From CAZCTC01 sp964501335 (GTDB taxonomy: Bacteria; Chloroflexota; Anaerolineae; B4-G1; SLSP01), in contig CAZCTC010000047.1 in the NCBI GenBank assembly GCA_964501335.1, forward strand, positions 1 to 61,625: 61,625 nucleotides of DNA, read 5' to 3'. How positions within the stretch are numbered: the stretch's first letter is position 1; each line of letters starts with the position of its first letter. This document shows, piece by piece, positions 48,546 to 55,517 of the stretch. The position numbers and the translations under genes were made by a program. The notes under the pieces were generated by a model. It made no database searches. It saw nothing but the letters and a program-made list of their open reading frames with translations, and was not told the DNA's origin.

Positions 48546-50633
48546 ATGGCGATAGAAGAGAGTGTAGGAACTCATAATCGGATCTTGGATGTGGATCTTA
48601 CAACTCGGACTATAACGGAATTTCAGGTAACCGAAGCCGACCTGCGCTTCTATTTGGGGGGCAAAGGGTTGGGCCTCAAGATCCTCTATGAACGATTACG
48701 TCCCGGTTGTGATCCGTTGGGTGAAGAGAATGTGCTGATTTTTATGCTGGGTGTGATGTTGGGCAGTGGGGCGCCTTGCAGCAGCCGTTTTGCGGCCGTG
48801 ACCAAATCTCCGCTTACGGGGTTGGTCGCCTCCAGTTCCTGCGGAGGGCCCTTTGGGATGGCGCTGAAGACGGCGGGATATGATGGGCTGGTGATCCGGG
48901 GGCGGGCCGATGCGCCGGTGATTCTGGAGATTGCGGTGACGGGAGCTACGATCCAACCGGCGGGGGAGTTGTGGGGATTGGAAACCCCGGCGGTGCAGGC
49001 TCAGTTGAAGCTGGGGAAGCCGGACGGCGCGCTGGTGATCGGTCCGGCGGGCGAACATCAGGTCCTTTATGCGAATATCGCTTCGGGGGAGCGCTTTTTG
49101 GGGCGCGGCGGTTTTGGGGCGGTGATGGGCAGCAAGCGGCTTAAGGCGGTGGCCGTCCGCGGGGGCGCGTACAAGATGATTGCCCACGATGCCGAGGGGT
49201 TTCAGGCGGTGCGCAAACAGGCGCTGGCTTTCATCAATGCCAATGATTTTACCTCGCGGGTCTATCGTCAACAGGGGACGGCGGCCAATCTGGGCTATTG
49301 CAATCGAGGGGGGATTTTGCCGGTGCGCAATTTTCAGGGGGGCAGCGATCCCCGGGCGGAGGCTTTGAACGGTCAGGCCTGGAAGGCTGCCTATCAGACC
49401 CAACCGCATGCCTGTAAGAGCTGTGCCATTCTCTGTGGGCATCAGGGAACTTATCCCGATGGGCAAAAGCGCAAGATTCCTGAATATGAAACGTTGAGTC
49501 TGTTTGGACCCAACCTGGAGATTTTCGACTCTGCCGTCATTACGGAATGGAGCGAGCGCTGTGATGCGTTGGGGTTGGATACGATTTCTGCAGCAGTGAC
49601 GATCGGCTATGTGATGGAGGCTGGCGAGAAGGGGCTGTTGACGACCGATTTGCGATTTGGGACCCCGGATGGAATCACGGAGATGTTGGAGGCGATTGCG
49701 TATCGGCAGGGCTTCGGCGATGAGCTGGCCGACGGTGTGCGCCGGCTTTCTGAGAAATATGGCGGGACTGAGTTTGCCATCCAGGTGAAGGGGATGGAGC
49801 TGCCGGGGTACGACCCGCGCGGGGCCTGGGGGCAGGGATTGGCTTATGCCGTTTCCAACCGGGGCGGCTGCCATCTTTCGGCGACGCTTTTTGCCCAGGA
49901 GGTTTTCTTTGGTTATCTGGATCCCTGTGTTTCCAAATCCAAGGCGAAGTTTGTAGTGTTTTTCAACAAACTGAACGCGGCGGTGAATGCTTTGCAGACC
50001 TGTGTTTTTACCGAGTTTGCCTATTTGATGGAGCCGCCGTTGATCAAGCATACGCCGCTGGCGATGATGCGTTTCTTCATGCAGAATTTCCCGGAGATAT
50101 CGATTTCGCTGTTGGATATCAAGATCTATCCCCGGTTTTTTGAGACGATCACCGGGATTAAAATGTCCTCACGGGATTTTTTGCGGGCGGGGGAGCGGAT
50201 CAATGTGCTGGAACGGTATATGAACACGCGAGAAGGGGTTTCGCGGCGTGACGATACTTTGCCGGCCCGTTTTTTGAATGAGGGGCGCAGCTGCGATCCT
50301 CAGCAGCGGCCGGTACAACTGGAGCCGATGCTGGATTATTATTATCATCTGGTCGGGTATGATCGGGAGGGCCTTCCGACGGCGGAAACGCTGTCCCGAT
50401 TGGGAATTCTGGCTGAGCCTTCCGAGAATTTTCGAGGGCAGGCGATCGGCGATTCCAGTTATCGGGCGGGGCAATCCGGCGAGCCGTCGGCGTCGCCAGC
50501 GGATTTTGTCTCGGGGAAACTGGAAGAACGGAAGGCTGGGAACCAACAGCCGGTTCCCGGTCTCTTGGCCTCCGGTTTTTCCGGGATAAAGTATCGGCTT
50601 ACTCAGGCGACCCGATTGATTTTTAAAAGATAA
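48546..50633 (+). CDS. Aldehyde:ferredoxin oxidoreductase (tungsten, AOR family)
   Basis: 695 residues. The [4Fe-4S] ligands Cys290, Cys293, Cys297 (HACKSCAILC) and Cys486 (ALQTCVFTEF) are at nearly the positions known for the archaeal enzyme. Other family marks: YLGGKGLGLKILYERLRPGC, SSSCGGPFGMALKTAGYDGL, GGFGAVMGSKRLKAVAVRG and YAVSNRGGCHLSA (pterin contacts). It oxidises aldehydes to acids with ferredoxin, or with low-potential electrons reduces acids. The C-terminal 60 residues are an extension of unknown function. GAGGTG precedes the ATG. Confidence 0.94.
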   Translation: MAIEESVGTHNRILDVDLTTRTITEFQVTEADLRFYLGGKGLGLKILYERLRPGCDPLGEENVLIFMLGVMLGSGAPCSSRFAAVTKSPLTGLVASSSCGGPFGMALKTAGYDGLVIRGRADAPVILEIAVTGATIQPAGELWGLETPAVQAQLKLGKPDGALVIGPAGEHQVLYANIASGERFLGRGGFGAVMGSKRLKAVAVRGGAYKMIAHDAEGFQAVRKQALAFINANDFTSRVYRQQGTAANLGYCNRGGILPVRNFQGGSDPRAEALNGQAWKAAYQTQPHACKSCAILCGHQGTYPDGQKRKIPEYETLSLFGPNLEIFDSAVITEWSERCDALGLDTISAAVTIGYVMEAGEKGLLTTDLRFGTPDGITEMLEAIAYRQGFGDELADGVRRLSEKYGGTEFAIQVKGMELPGYDPRGAWGQGLAYAVSNRGGCHLSATLFAQEVFFGYLDPCVSKSKAKFVVFFNKLNAAVNALQTCVFTEFAYLMEPPLIKHTPLAMMRFFMQNFPEISISLLDIKIYPRFFETITGIKMSSRDFLRAGERINVLERYMNTREGVSRRDDTLPARFLNEGRSCDPQQRPVQLEPMLDYYYHLVGYDREGLPTAETLSRLGILAEPSENFRGQAIGDSSYRAGQSGEPSASPADFVSGKLEERKAGNQQPVPGLLASGFSGIKYRLTQATRLIFKR

Positions 50634-50654
50634 TTCAATGATCTCAGGAGGATC

Positions 50655-51197
50655 ATGATGGACACCTTGAATTTGCAGACGGAGATTTTACCTCAACGGA
50701 AACCGTTCAAACGAGCGGTGGTGGCTTCGGCGATGTTTGCCCTGGGACGGGCCTGGCAGACCTTATATCGGGTCGATGCGCGGCTCCAACGGGAGGTGCA
50801 GGACTGGCCCGAGGGGTTTCAGGTGATGTTTAAAGTGCGGCCCTGCGGTCCGCAGTTTGTCATGCAGAAGACGGGGGGGCGGTTGCGTTATTGCGGGCAG
50901 CAGGGCCATGCCGACGAGATGGATTTGATTATCTATTTGAAGAACATCGAAAGCGCCTTTATGGTGATGACGGCACAGATGGGCATTGCCCGGGCTTATG
51001 CCGAGCATCGGATGAGTGTGACGGGGGATCTGCGGTATGGATTGGCGGTGGTGCGCAGCATGAATATCGTCGAGTCCTATATTTTCCCGAGTCTGATTGC
51101 CGGGCGGACGATCAAGCGGCCGGTGGAGATCCATCCGGTGCGTAAGCATGTGGCCCGTCTGTTGACCTATTTTGTCGGTATTCCCTTCGGGCTGTAA
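50655..51197 (+). CDS. SCP2-like putative lipid-binding protein
   Basis: About 180 residues; two adjacent ATGs (50655 and 50658) after AGGAGG, the second better spaced. The core VMFKVRPCGPQFVMQKTGGR, the strand-rich middle and the ending RMSVTGDLRYGLAVVRSMN resemble the sterol-carrier protein 2 fold (central ligand tunnel). The assignment is by pattern only. As it sits between an aldehyde oxidoreductase and an alcohol dehydrogenase it may carry a lipid-like substrate. Followed by a perfect hairpin. Confidence 0.5.
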   Translation: MMDTLNLQTEILPQRKPFKRAVVASAMFALGRAWQTLYRVDARLQREVQDWPEGFQVMFKVRPCGPQFVMQKTGGRLRYCGQQGHADEMDLIIYLKNIESAFMVMTAQMGIARAYAEHRMSVTGDLRYGLAVVRSMNIVESYIFPSLIAGRTIKRPVEIHPVRKHVARLLTYFVGIPFGL

Positions 51198-51211
51198 GGC
51201 TTGCATAAGTT

Positions 51212-51253
51212 TTTATATTTCGCGCGCCCCCTGCGGGGCGCGCGAAATATAAA
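51212..51253. terminator. Perfect 19-bp hairpin between SCP2-like and ADH genes
   Basis: Arms TTTATATTTCGCGCGCCCC (51212-51230) and exact complement (51235-51253), loop CTGC. It could separate the alcohol dehydrogenase from the upstream genes or modulate its level. Confidence 0.8.
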
Positions 51254-51280
51254 TAATACATTTACGAAAGGTGATCGATT

Positions 51281-52471
51281 ATGAAATTGCCGGTTTACTA
51301 CGAATTCTATAACCCGGTCAAAATTATCTCGGGCCATAAAGCGTTGGACAATCTGCCGTATGAATTGGGCCAGTTGGGGGCGCGGCGTCCTTTGGTGATC
51401 ACGGATAGCGGGGTGGTTAAAGCCGGATTGGTCAAATATGTGTTGGAAGCTTTTGCCGAATCGGATATGGCGATCGGGGCCGTTTATGACCGGGTGCCGC
51501 CGGATTCCTCGCTGACGATTGTCAATGAGCTGGGGCAGCTCTATCGCCAGCAGCAGTGTGATTCGCTGGTGGCCGTGGGGGGCGGGTCGGTGCTGGACAC
51601 GGCCAAGGGGGTCAACATTGTGGTGACGGAAGGGGCGGAAGATCTGCGGCAATTTATGGGGGCCGACGTTTTGACCCGGTCGATGCGGCCGTTGATGGCC
51701 ATCCCGACGACGGCGGGGACGGGTTCGGAAGTGACCAATGTCGCAGTCATTGCCGATGTGTCGCGGAATCTGAAGATGTTGTTCTCTTCGGCGCATTTGC
51801 TGCCCCGGGTGGCGATCCTTGACAGCCGGATGACGTTGACGCTGCCGCCGCATATTACGGCGGCGACGGGGATCGATGCCCTTTCGCATGCGGTGGAAGC
51901 TTATACCTGTCTGCAAAAGAACCCTTTGAGCGATGCCTATGCCTTCACGGCCATTCAGTTAATTCAGGAAAATCTGGTGAATGTCGTGAAGAACCCGCAG
52001 GATAAGGATGGGCGGCTGGCGCTGGCCAATGCGGCTTGTATGTCCGGGGCGGCTTTCTCCAATTCCATGGTGGGGATGGTCCATTCGCTGGCCCATGCGA
52101 CGGGGGCGGTCGCTCATGTGCCTCACGGGGTGGCGATTAACATTTTTCTTCCGCACGTCCTGGAGTATAATCTCTCTAAGATTGTTGCATGGCTGGCGGA
52201 GTTGTTGTTGCCGCTGGCCGGCATTGAAGTGTATGCCCGTGTTCCTGCCTCTCAGGAAGGGCGGGCGGCGGAAGCGCTTGCATCCATTCGGCGTTTGCAG
52301 GCCGAGCTTTTTTCCTTGACCCGTTTGCCGCGGACTTTGCAAGAGGCCAATGTTTCCCGAGATAAATTGCCTGAGATTGCCCGGGCTGCTTTGGATGACG
52401 GTTCGATTATTTTGAATCCGGTGGAGATGGATTACGACGATGCTATGGCGGTTTTGGAAAAGGCGTTTTAA
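51281..52471 (+). CDS. Iron-containing alcohol dehydrogenase
   Basis: 396 residues of the group III iron alcohol dehydrogenase family. NAD-binding VAVGGGSVLDTAKGVNIV; the metal-binding region IDALSHAVEAYTCLQKNPLS and NSMVGMVHSLAHATGAVAHV, followed by PHG, supplies the His ligands. It interconverts alcohols and aldehydes with NAD(P)H. With AOR it could form a route between alcohol, aldehyde and acid. It is probably part of the TetR-controlled group although a hairpin lies just upstream. Confidence 0.93.
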   Translation: MKLPVYYEFYNPVKIISGHKALDNLPYELGQLGARRPLVITDSGVVKAGLVKYVLEAFAESDMAIGAVYDRVPPDSSLTIVNELGQLYRQQQCDSLVAVGGGSVLDTAKGVNIVVTEGAEDLRQFMGADVLTRSMRPLMAIPTTAGTGSEVTNVAVIADVSRNLKMLFSSAHLLPRVAILDSRMTLTLPPHITAATGIDALSHAVEAYTCLQKNPLSDAYAFTAIQLIQENLVNVVKNPQDKDGRLALANAACMSGAAFSNSMVGMVHSLAHATGAVAHVPHGVAINIFLPHVLEYNLSKIVAWLAELLLPLAGIEVYARVPASQEGRAAEALASIRRLQAELFSLTRLPRTLQEANVSRDKLPEIARAALDDGSIILNPVEMDYDDAMAVLEKAF

Positions 52472-52477
52472 TTCGAG

Positions 52478-52632
52478 GTGTCCCGCAAATAGCTTTTTTC
52501 GGTAAGAAGCGACGTGCGGTGCGAAGCAGGGAGAGAGAATTTTTTATTTATGTTTTCGGCGGCTTCAGAAAGCCGCCGAAAACATGGGCTTTTTTCTCGT
52601 GTTTTCCCGGTTAAGCGTGCTTCAGGTTTTCG
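52478..52632 (+). repeat. Composite hairpin repeat, copy 26
   Basis: GTCCCGCAAATAGC, GACGTGCGGTGCGAAGCAGG and GAGAGAG. Hairpin arms are 52550-52565 and 52570-52585 (ATGTTTTCGGCGGCTT, loop CAGA), then the T-run and CCGGTTAAGCGTGCTTCAGG. It runs head-to-tail into the next copy. Confidence 0.82.
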
Positions 52633-52755
52633 ACGCGTCCCGCAAATAGCTTTTTTCGGTAGGAAGCGACGCGCGGGATGGGGGGAGGGAGTTTTAAAAC
52701 AGGGGCTTTTTTCTTTTTCGTTTGCCAGGTTAAGCGCACCGTAGAATTTTACAGT
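52633..52755 (+). repeat. Composite repeat without hairpin, copy 27
   Basis: CGCGTCCCGCAAATAGC, GAAGCGACGCGCGGGATGG, GAGGGAG, then directly TTTTAAAACAGGGGCTTTTT and CCAGGTTAAGCGCACCG. The hairpin is missing as in the copy at 9640, and again the copy is part of a tandem pair. Confidence 0.78.
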
Positions 52756-52772
52756 TTTTAAATGAGGTTTGT

Positions 52773-53675
52773 ATGAAAAGGAATCCCTATGTCTGGATGG
52801 CCGGGTTGGGGGTGCTGGCGGGGGGGAGCTGGTGGATCTGGCGACGCCTCCAGAGCAGGACCCGGCGCCCGTTGAAAGATCAGGTCGTCATCGTTACCGG
52901 GGCTTCTTCCGGCATTGGTTGGGCAACGGCGTTGGCTTTTGCCCGGGAAGGCGCCCGGTTGGTGTTGGCGGCTCGACGGGGGGATCGATTGGCAGAATTG
53001 CAGCAGGAAATCCAGGCTTTAGGGGCCACGGCGGTGGTGATTTCTACCGATGTAACTCAGGACGCGGATTTGCAGGCTCTGGTCGATACGACGCTGGCGG
53101 CGTTTGGCCGGATCGATGTGCTGGTCAACAATGCCGGGATTGCCGACGGTGGGCCTTTCCAGGATTTGAGCCGGCAGCGGTTGCAGCGCGAGTTGCAGGT
53201 CAATATGTACGGGCCGATGCGGTTGATTCAATTGGTGCTGCCGGTGATGCTGTGTCAGAAAAGCGGTCACATTGTCAATGTAAGCAGCGCCACGGCCCTG
53301 ACTCCCTGGCCGGGGCTGGCGGCTTATGTGGCTACGCGAGCCGGGCTGGCCGGATTTACCCATACCTTGCGGCGAGAGCTGGCTGGATCGGGGGTGGGCA
53401 TTTCTTTGATCCTACCGGTGTGGACCCGGACGGAGATTATGCAGCCAGGGTTGGAATCCCGGCTACGGGGTTTCGGATTTTCTCTGGATTCGGCGGAGCG
53501 GCCGGCGGCGGCGGTGGTGGAGGCGGTGCGTTCGCGACGCCCGATTATTGCGCTGGGGGGCTGGTTGGAAAAGCTGGGGGCTTTTACCGAAGCCCGGTTT
53601 CCGGAATTGATGGATTGGGTCTGGCGGATCTTGGTGCCGGCCGACTTTATGGAAATTATGCGGGAAGTCGGATAA
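52773..53675 (+). CDS. Membrane-anchored short-chain dehydrogenase/reductase
   Basis: 300 residues. An N-terminal hydrophobic helix (PYVWMAGLGVLAGGSWWIW) tethers a classical SDR domain. NAD(P) site VTGASSGIGWATALAFAREG, NNAG at about 111, and the catalytic Ser in VSSATALTPWPG. The Tyr motif reads YVATRAG, so the usual Y-x3-K lysine is Arg. It may oxidise or reduce a hydrophobic alcohol or ketone at the membrane. Follows the tandem repeats and precedes the V4R gene by 27 bases. Confidence 0.85.
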   Translation: MKRNPYVWMAGLGVLAGGSWWIWRRLQSRTRRPLKDQVVIVTGASSGIGWATALAFAREGARLVLAARRGDRLAELQQEIQALGATAVVISTDVTQDADLQALVDTTLAAFGRIDVLVNNAGIADGGPFQDLSRQRLQRELQVNMYGPMRLIQLVLPVMLCQKSGHIVNVSSATALTPWPGLAAYVATRAGLAGFTHTLRRELAGSGVGISLILPVWTRTEIMQPGLESRLRGFGFSLDSAERPAAAVVEAVRSRRPIIALGGWLEKLGAFTEARFPELMDWVWRILVPADFMEIMREVG

Positions 53676-53702
53676 GGAAGTTATCACCGAAAGGAGCCTG
53701 GG

Positions 53703-54227
53703 ATGGAAAGCCAACGTAAATATGAGTTCTCATGGGAATTGTTGGGGGATCTGGCTCTGGGCCGTCCCAATTTGGGCCAGCAGACCCGGTTGGAAGTCTA
53801 TCGCTTAATGCAGTTCTGTTTCCGCGATGTGATGGAACAGCAGCTGGGGACTGAAAAGACCGATGAGATTTTCTATGCTGCCGGGAAGATGGCCGGGCAG
53901 GCCTTTTATGATCACACTCTCCAGGGAATCAGCGATTTCGACGAATTTGTCAGCCGTCTGCAAGCGGTTTTCAAAGAGATGGGGATCGGGATCGTGCGGG
54001 TGGAGAAAGCGGATCTGGAAGCCGGTTCGTTTGTCCTGACGGTCTCGGAGGATCTGGATTGTTCCGGGCTGCCTGAACTGGATTACGAAATCTGCATTTA
54101 CGATGAGGGCTTTATTGCGGCTTTGATGGAACGTTTCACCGGCAAGCCGTTCCGGGTGAAGGAGATCGATTGCTGGTGTACCGGCGATCGTACCTGTCGG
54201 TTTACGGCGGATGTCGTTCATGAATGA
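53703..54227 (+). CDS. V4R-domain (4-vinyl reductase-like) sensor protein
   Basis: 174 residues. The C-terminal half has the V4R signature of small-molecule-binding domains, with the terminal Cys pattern DCWCTGDRTCRFTADV (C-x-G-D-x-x-C-x-F) and LEAGSFVLTVSEDLDCSGLP. Such domains bind aromatic or tetrapyrrole-like ligands, as in XylR and BchJ. The next gene, a histidine kinase, overlaps its 3' end, so the domain may sense a ligand and control the kinase in trans. GGAGCC precedes the ATG. Confidence 0.82.
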   Translation: MESQRKYEFSWELLGDLALGRPNLGQQTRLEVYRLMQFCFRDVMEQQLGTEKTDEIFYAAGKMAGQAFYDHTLQGISDFDEFVSRLQAVFKEMGIGIVRVEKADLEAGSFVLTVSEDLDCSGLPELDYEICIYDEGFIAALMERFTGKPFRVKEIDCWCTGDRTCRFTADVVHE

Positions 54228-55404
54228 GGGTTCGGAGGATCAGCTTTTAGAAGCTGCTCTTCAGGCCATCCAGGAAACATTGCAGAAAGGGCAGTTGAAC
54301 AAGCCGTTGCCTGAGACGCTGGCCGGCAACGCTCGATTGCTGCGTATTCTGGACGATTTGCGGGACCTTTATCAGTTCACACTGGCGACCAGCCAGGGCG
54401 ATTTGACGCCGGTGTTGAAGCTGCGGGGGGCGACGGCGGGTGGATTGAAGGCTTTGCAGGGCGGCCTGCGCCATCTTACCTGGCAGGCTCAGGAGGTGGC
54501 CCGGGGGGATTTTTCTCAGCGGGTGGACTTTATGGGGGAGTTCTCGGTGGCCTTTAATCAGATGGTGGAATCGTTGGCGGAGTCGCGGGCCCGGGTAGAG
54601 CAGCGGGAGGCGGAACTGTTGGCGATGAACCAGGCCTTGCAGCATGAGATTATCGAGCGGGAACGGGCTGAGGAGGCGCTGCGGGCTTATGCGGCGGAGC
54701 TGGAGGCCAGCAATGCCGAGCTGGATGCCTTTTCCCATACGGTAGCACATGATTTGAAGACGCCGCTGGCTTCGGTAGTGGGGTTCAGCAAATTGCTGGA
54801 AGCGCGGTTGGAGCAGGGGCCGGCGGCTCAGAACCGCGAATCCTTGCGGGCGATTGCCCGTAACGGCCAACGGATGGCCAATATCATCGATGACCTGTTG
54901 TTGCTGGCGAGTGTGCGCAAGATGGATCAGATCCGGCTGGAACCGCTGGATATGCAGGCGATTGTGACGGATGCATTGGATCGATTGAGCGGTCTGGCCG
55001 CTGAACGTGAGGCGACTTTCGTTACGCCGGAGGGCTGGCCGGTGGCGGTGGGGATTCCGGGCTGGGTCGGGGAAGTCTGGGTCAACTATATGAGCAATGC
55101 TATCAAGTATGGTGGGCGGTGGGAGACTCAGGTTCCTCCTTTGGTGGAATTGGGATGGAATTGGGACGGGGATGGTGGCCGGTTGCGTTTTTGGGTACGG
55201 GATAACGGCAATGGCTTGACGGAGGCGCAACGGGAGGTCCTTTTTACGCAGTTTACGCGCCTGTATCAGGTGCAGGTTCAGGGGTACGGCCTGGGCCTCT
55301 CCATTGTGCGGCGGATTGTGGAACGTCTGGGCGGTCAGGTAGGGGTGGAGAGTGCGCCCGGGCTGGGCTCGACGTTCTGGTTTACTTTGCAGCGAGCGGC
55401 GTGA
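54211..55404 (+). CDS. Cytosolic histidine kinase
   Basis: 397 residues (an alternative start at 54220). Residues about 65-130 are HAMP-like helices (VARGDFSQRVDFMGEFSVAF), then a coiled coil, HisKA with H180 in TVAHDLKTPLASVVGFSKLL, and HATPase with YMSNAIKYGG, RDNGNGL and GYGLGLSIVRRIVERLGGQV. The H-box HDLKTPL is of the phytochrome-like group. No membrane helix or sensor domain is present, so input likely comes from the V4R protein encoded upstream with an overlapping gene end. No response regulator follows. Confidence 0.88.
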   Translation: MSFMNEGSEDQLLEAALQAIQETLQKGQLNKPLPETLAGNARLLRILDDLRDLYQFTLATSQGDLTPVLKLRGATAGGLKALQGGLRHLTWQAQEVARGDFSQRVDFMGEFSVAFNQMVESLAESRARVEQREAELLAMNQALQHEIIERERAEEALRAYAAELEASNAELDAFSHTVAHDLKTPLASVVGFSKLLEARLEQGPAAQNRESLRAIARNGQRMANIIDDLLLLASVRKMDQIRLEPLDMQAIVTDALDRLSGLAAEREATFVTPEGWPVAVGIPGWVGEVWVNYMSNAIKYGGRWETQVPPLVELGWNWDGDGGRLRFWVRDNGNGLTEAQREVLFTQFTRLYQVQVQGYGLGLSIVRRIVERLGGQVGVESAPGLGSTFWFTLQRAA

Positions 55405-55430
55405 AACGTGAAACGTAATAGGGGATGATT

Positions 55431-55463
55431 CGCCGTTCGGGCTAACTGCTGAGGTCGAAAAAA
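55431..55463 (+). repeat. Right-terminal fragment of the composite repeat
   Basis: CCGTTCGGGCTAACTGCTG then AGGTCGAAAA: outer module only, next to a phased GTGAAACGTGAAACGT (55401-55416) repeat. Confidence 0.65.
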
Positions 55464-55468
55464 GAAGG

Positions 55469-55508
55469 GGGGATTTGCGCGCCGTCTGAGGCGCGCAAAT
55501 CCCCTTTT
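55469..55508. terminator. Bidirectional terminator
   Basis: GGGGATTTGCGCGCC (55469-55483) with exact complement (55490-55504), six-base loop, T-run after it, between convergent stops at 55404 and 55518. Confidence 0.85.
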
Positions 55509-55517
55509 TATTTATTT

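Noticed and set aside
48696..50051. Long frame antisense to the aldehyde oxidoreductase
   Set aside because: Complementary to a gene with all family motifs and cluster cysteines.
52769..53719. Plus-strand frame overlapping the SDR gene
   Set aside because: Gly-rich product in the wrong frame; the SDR frame has all family motifs.
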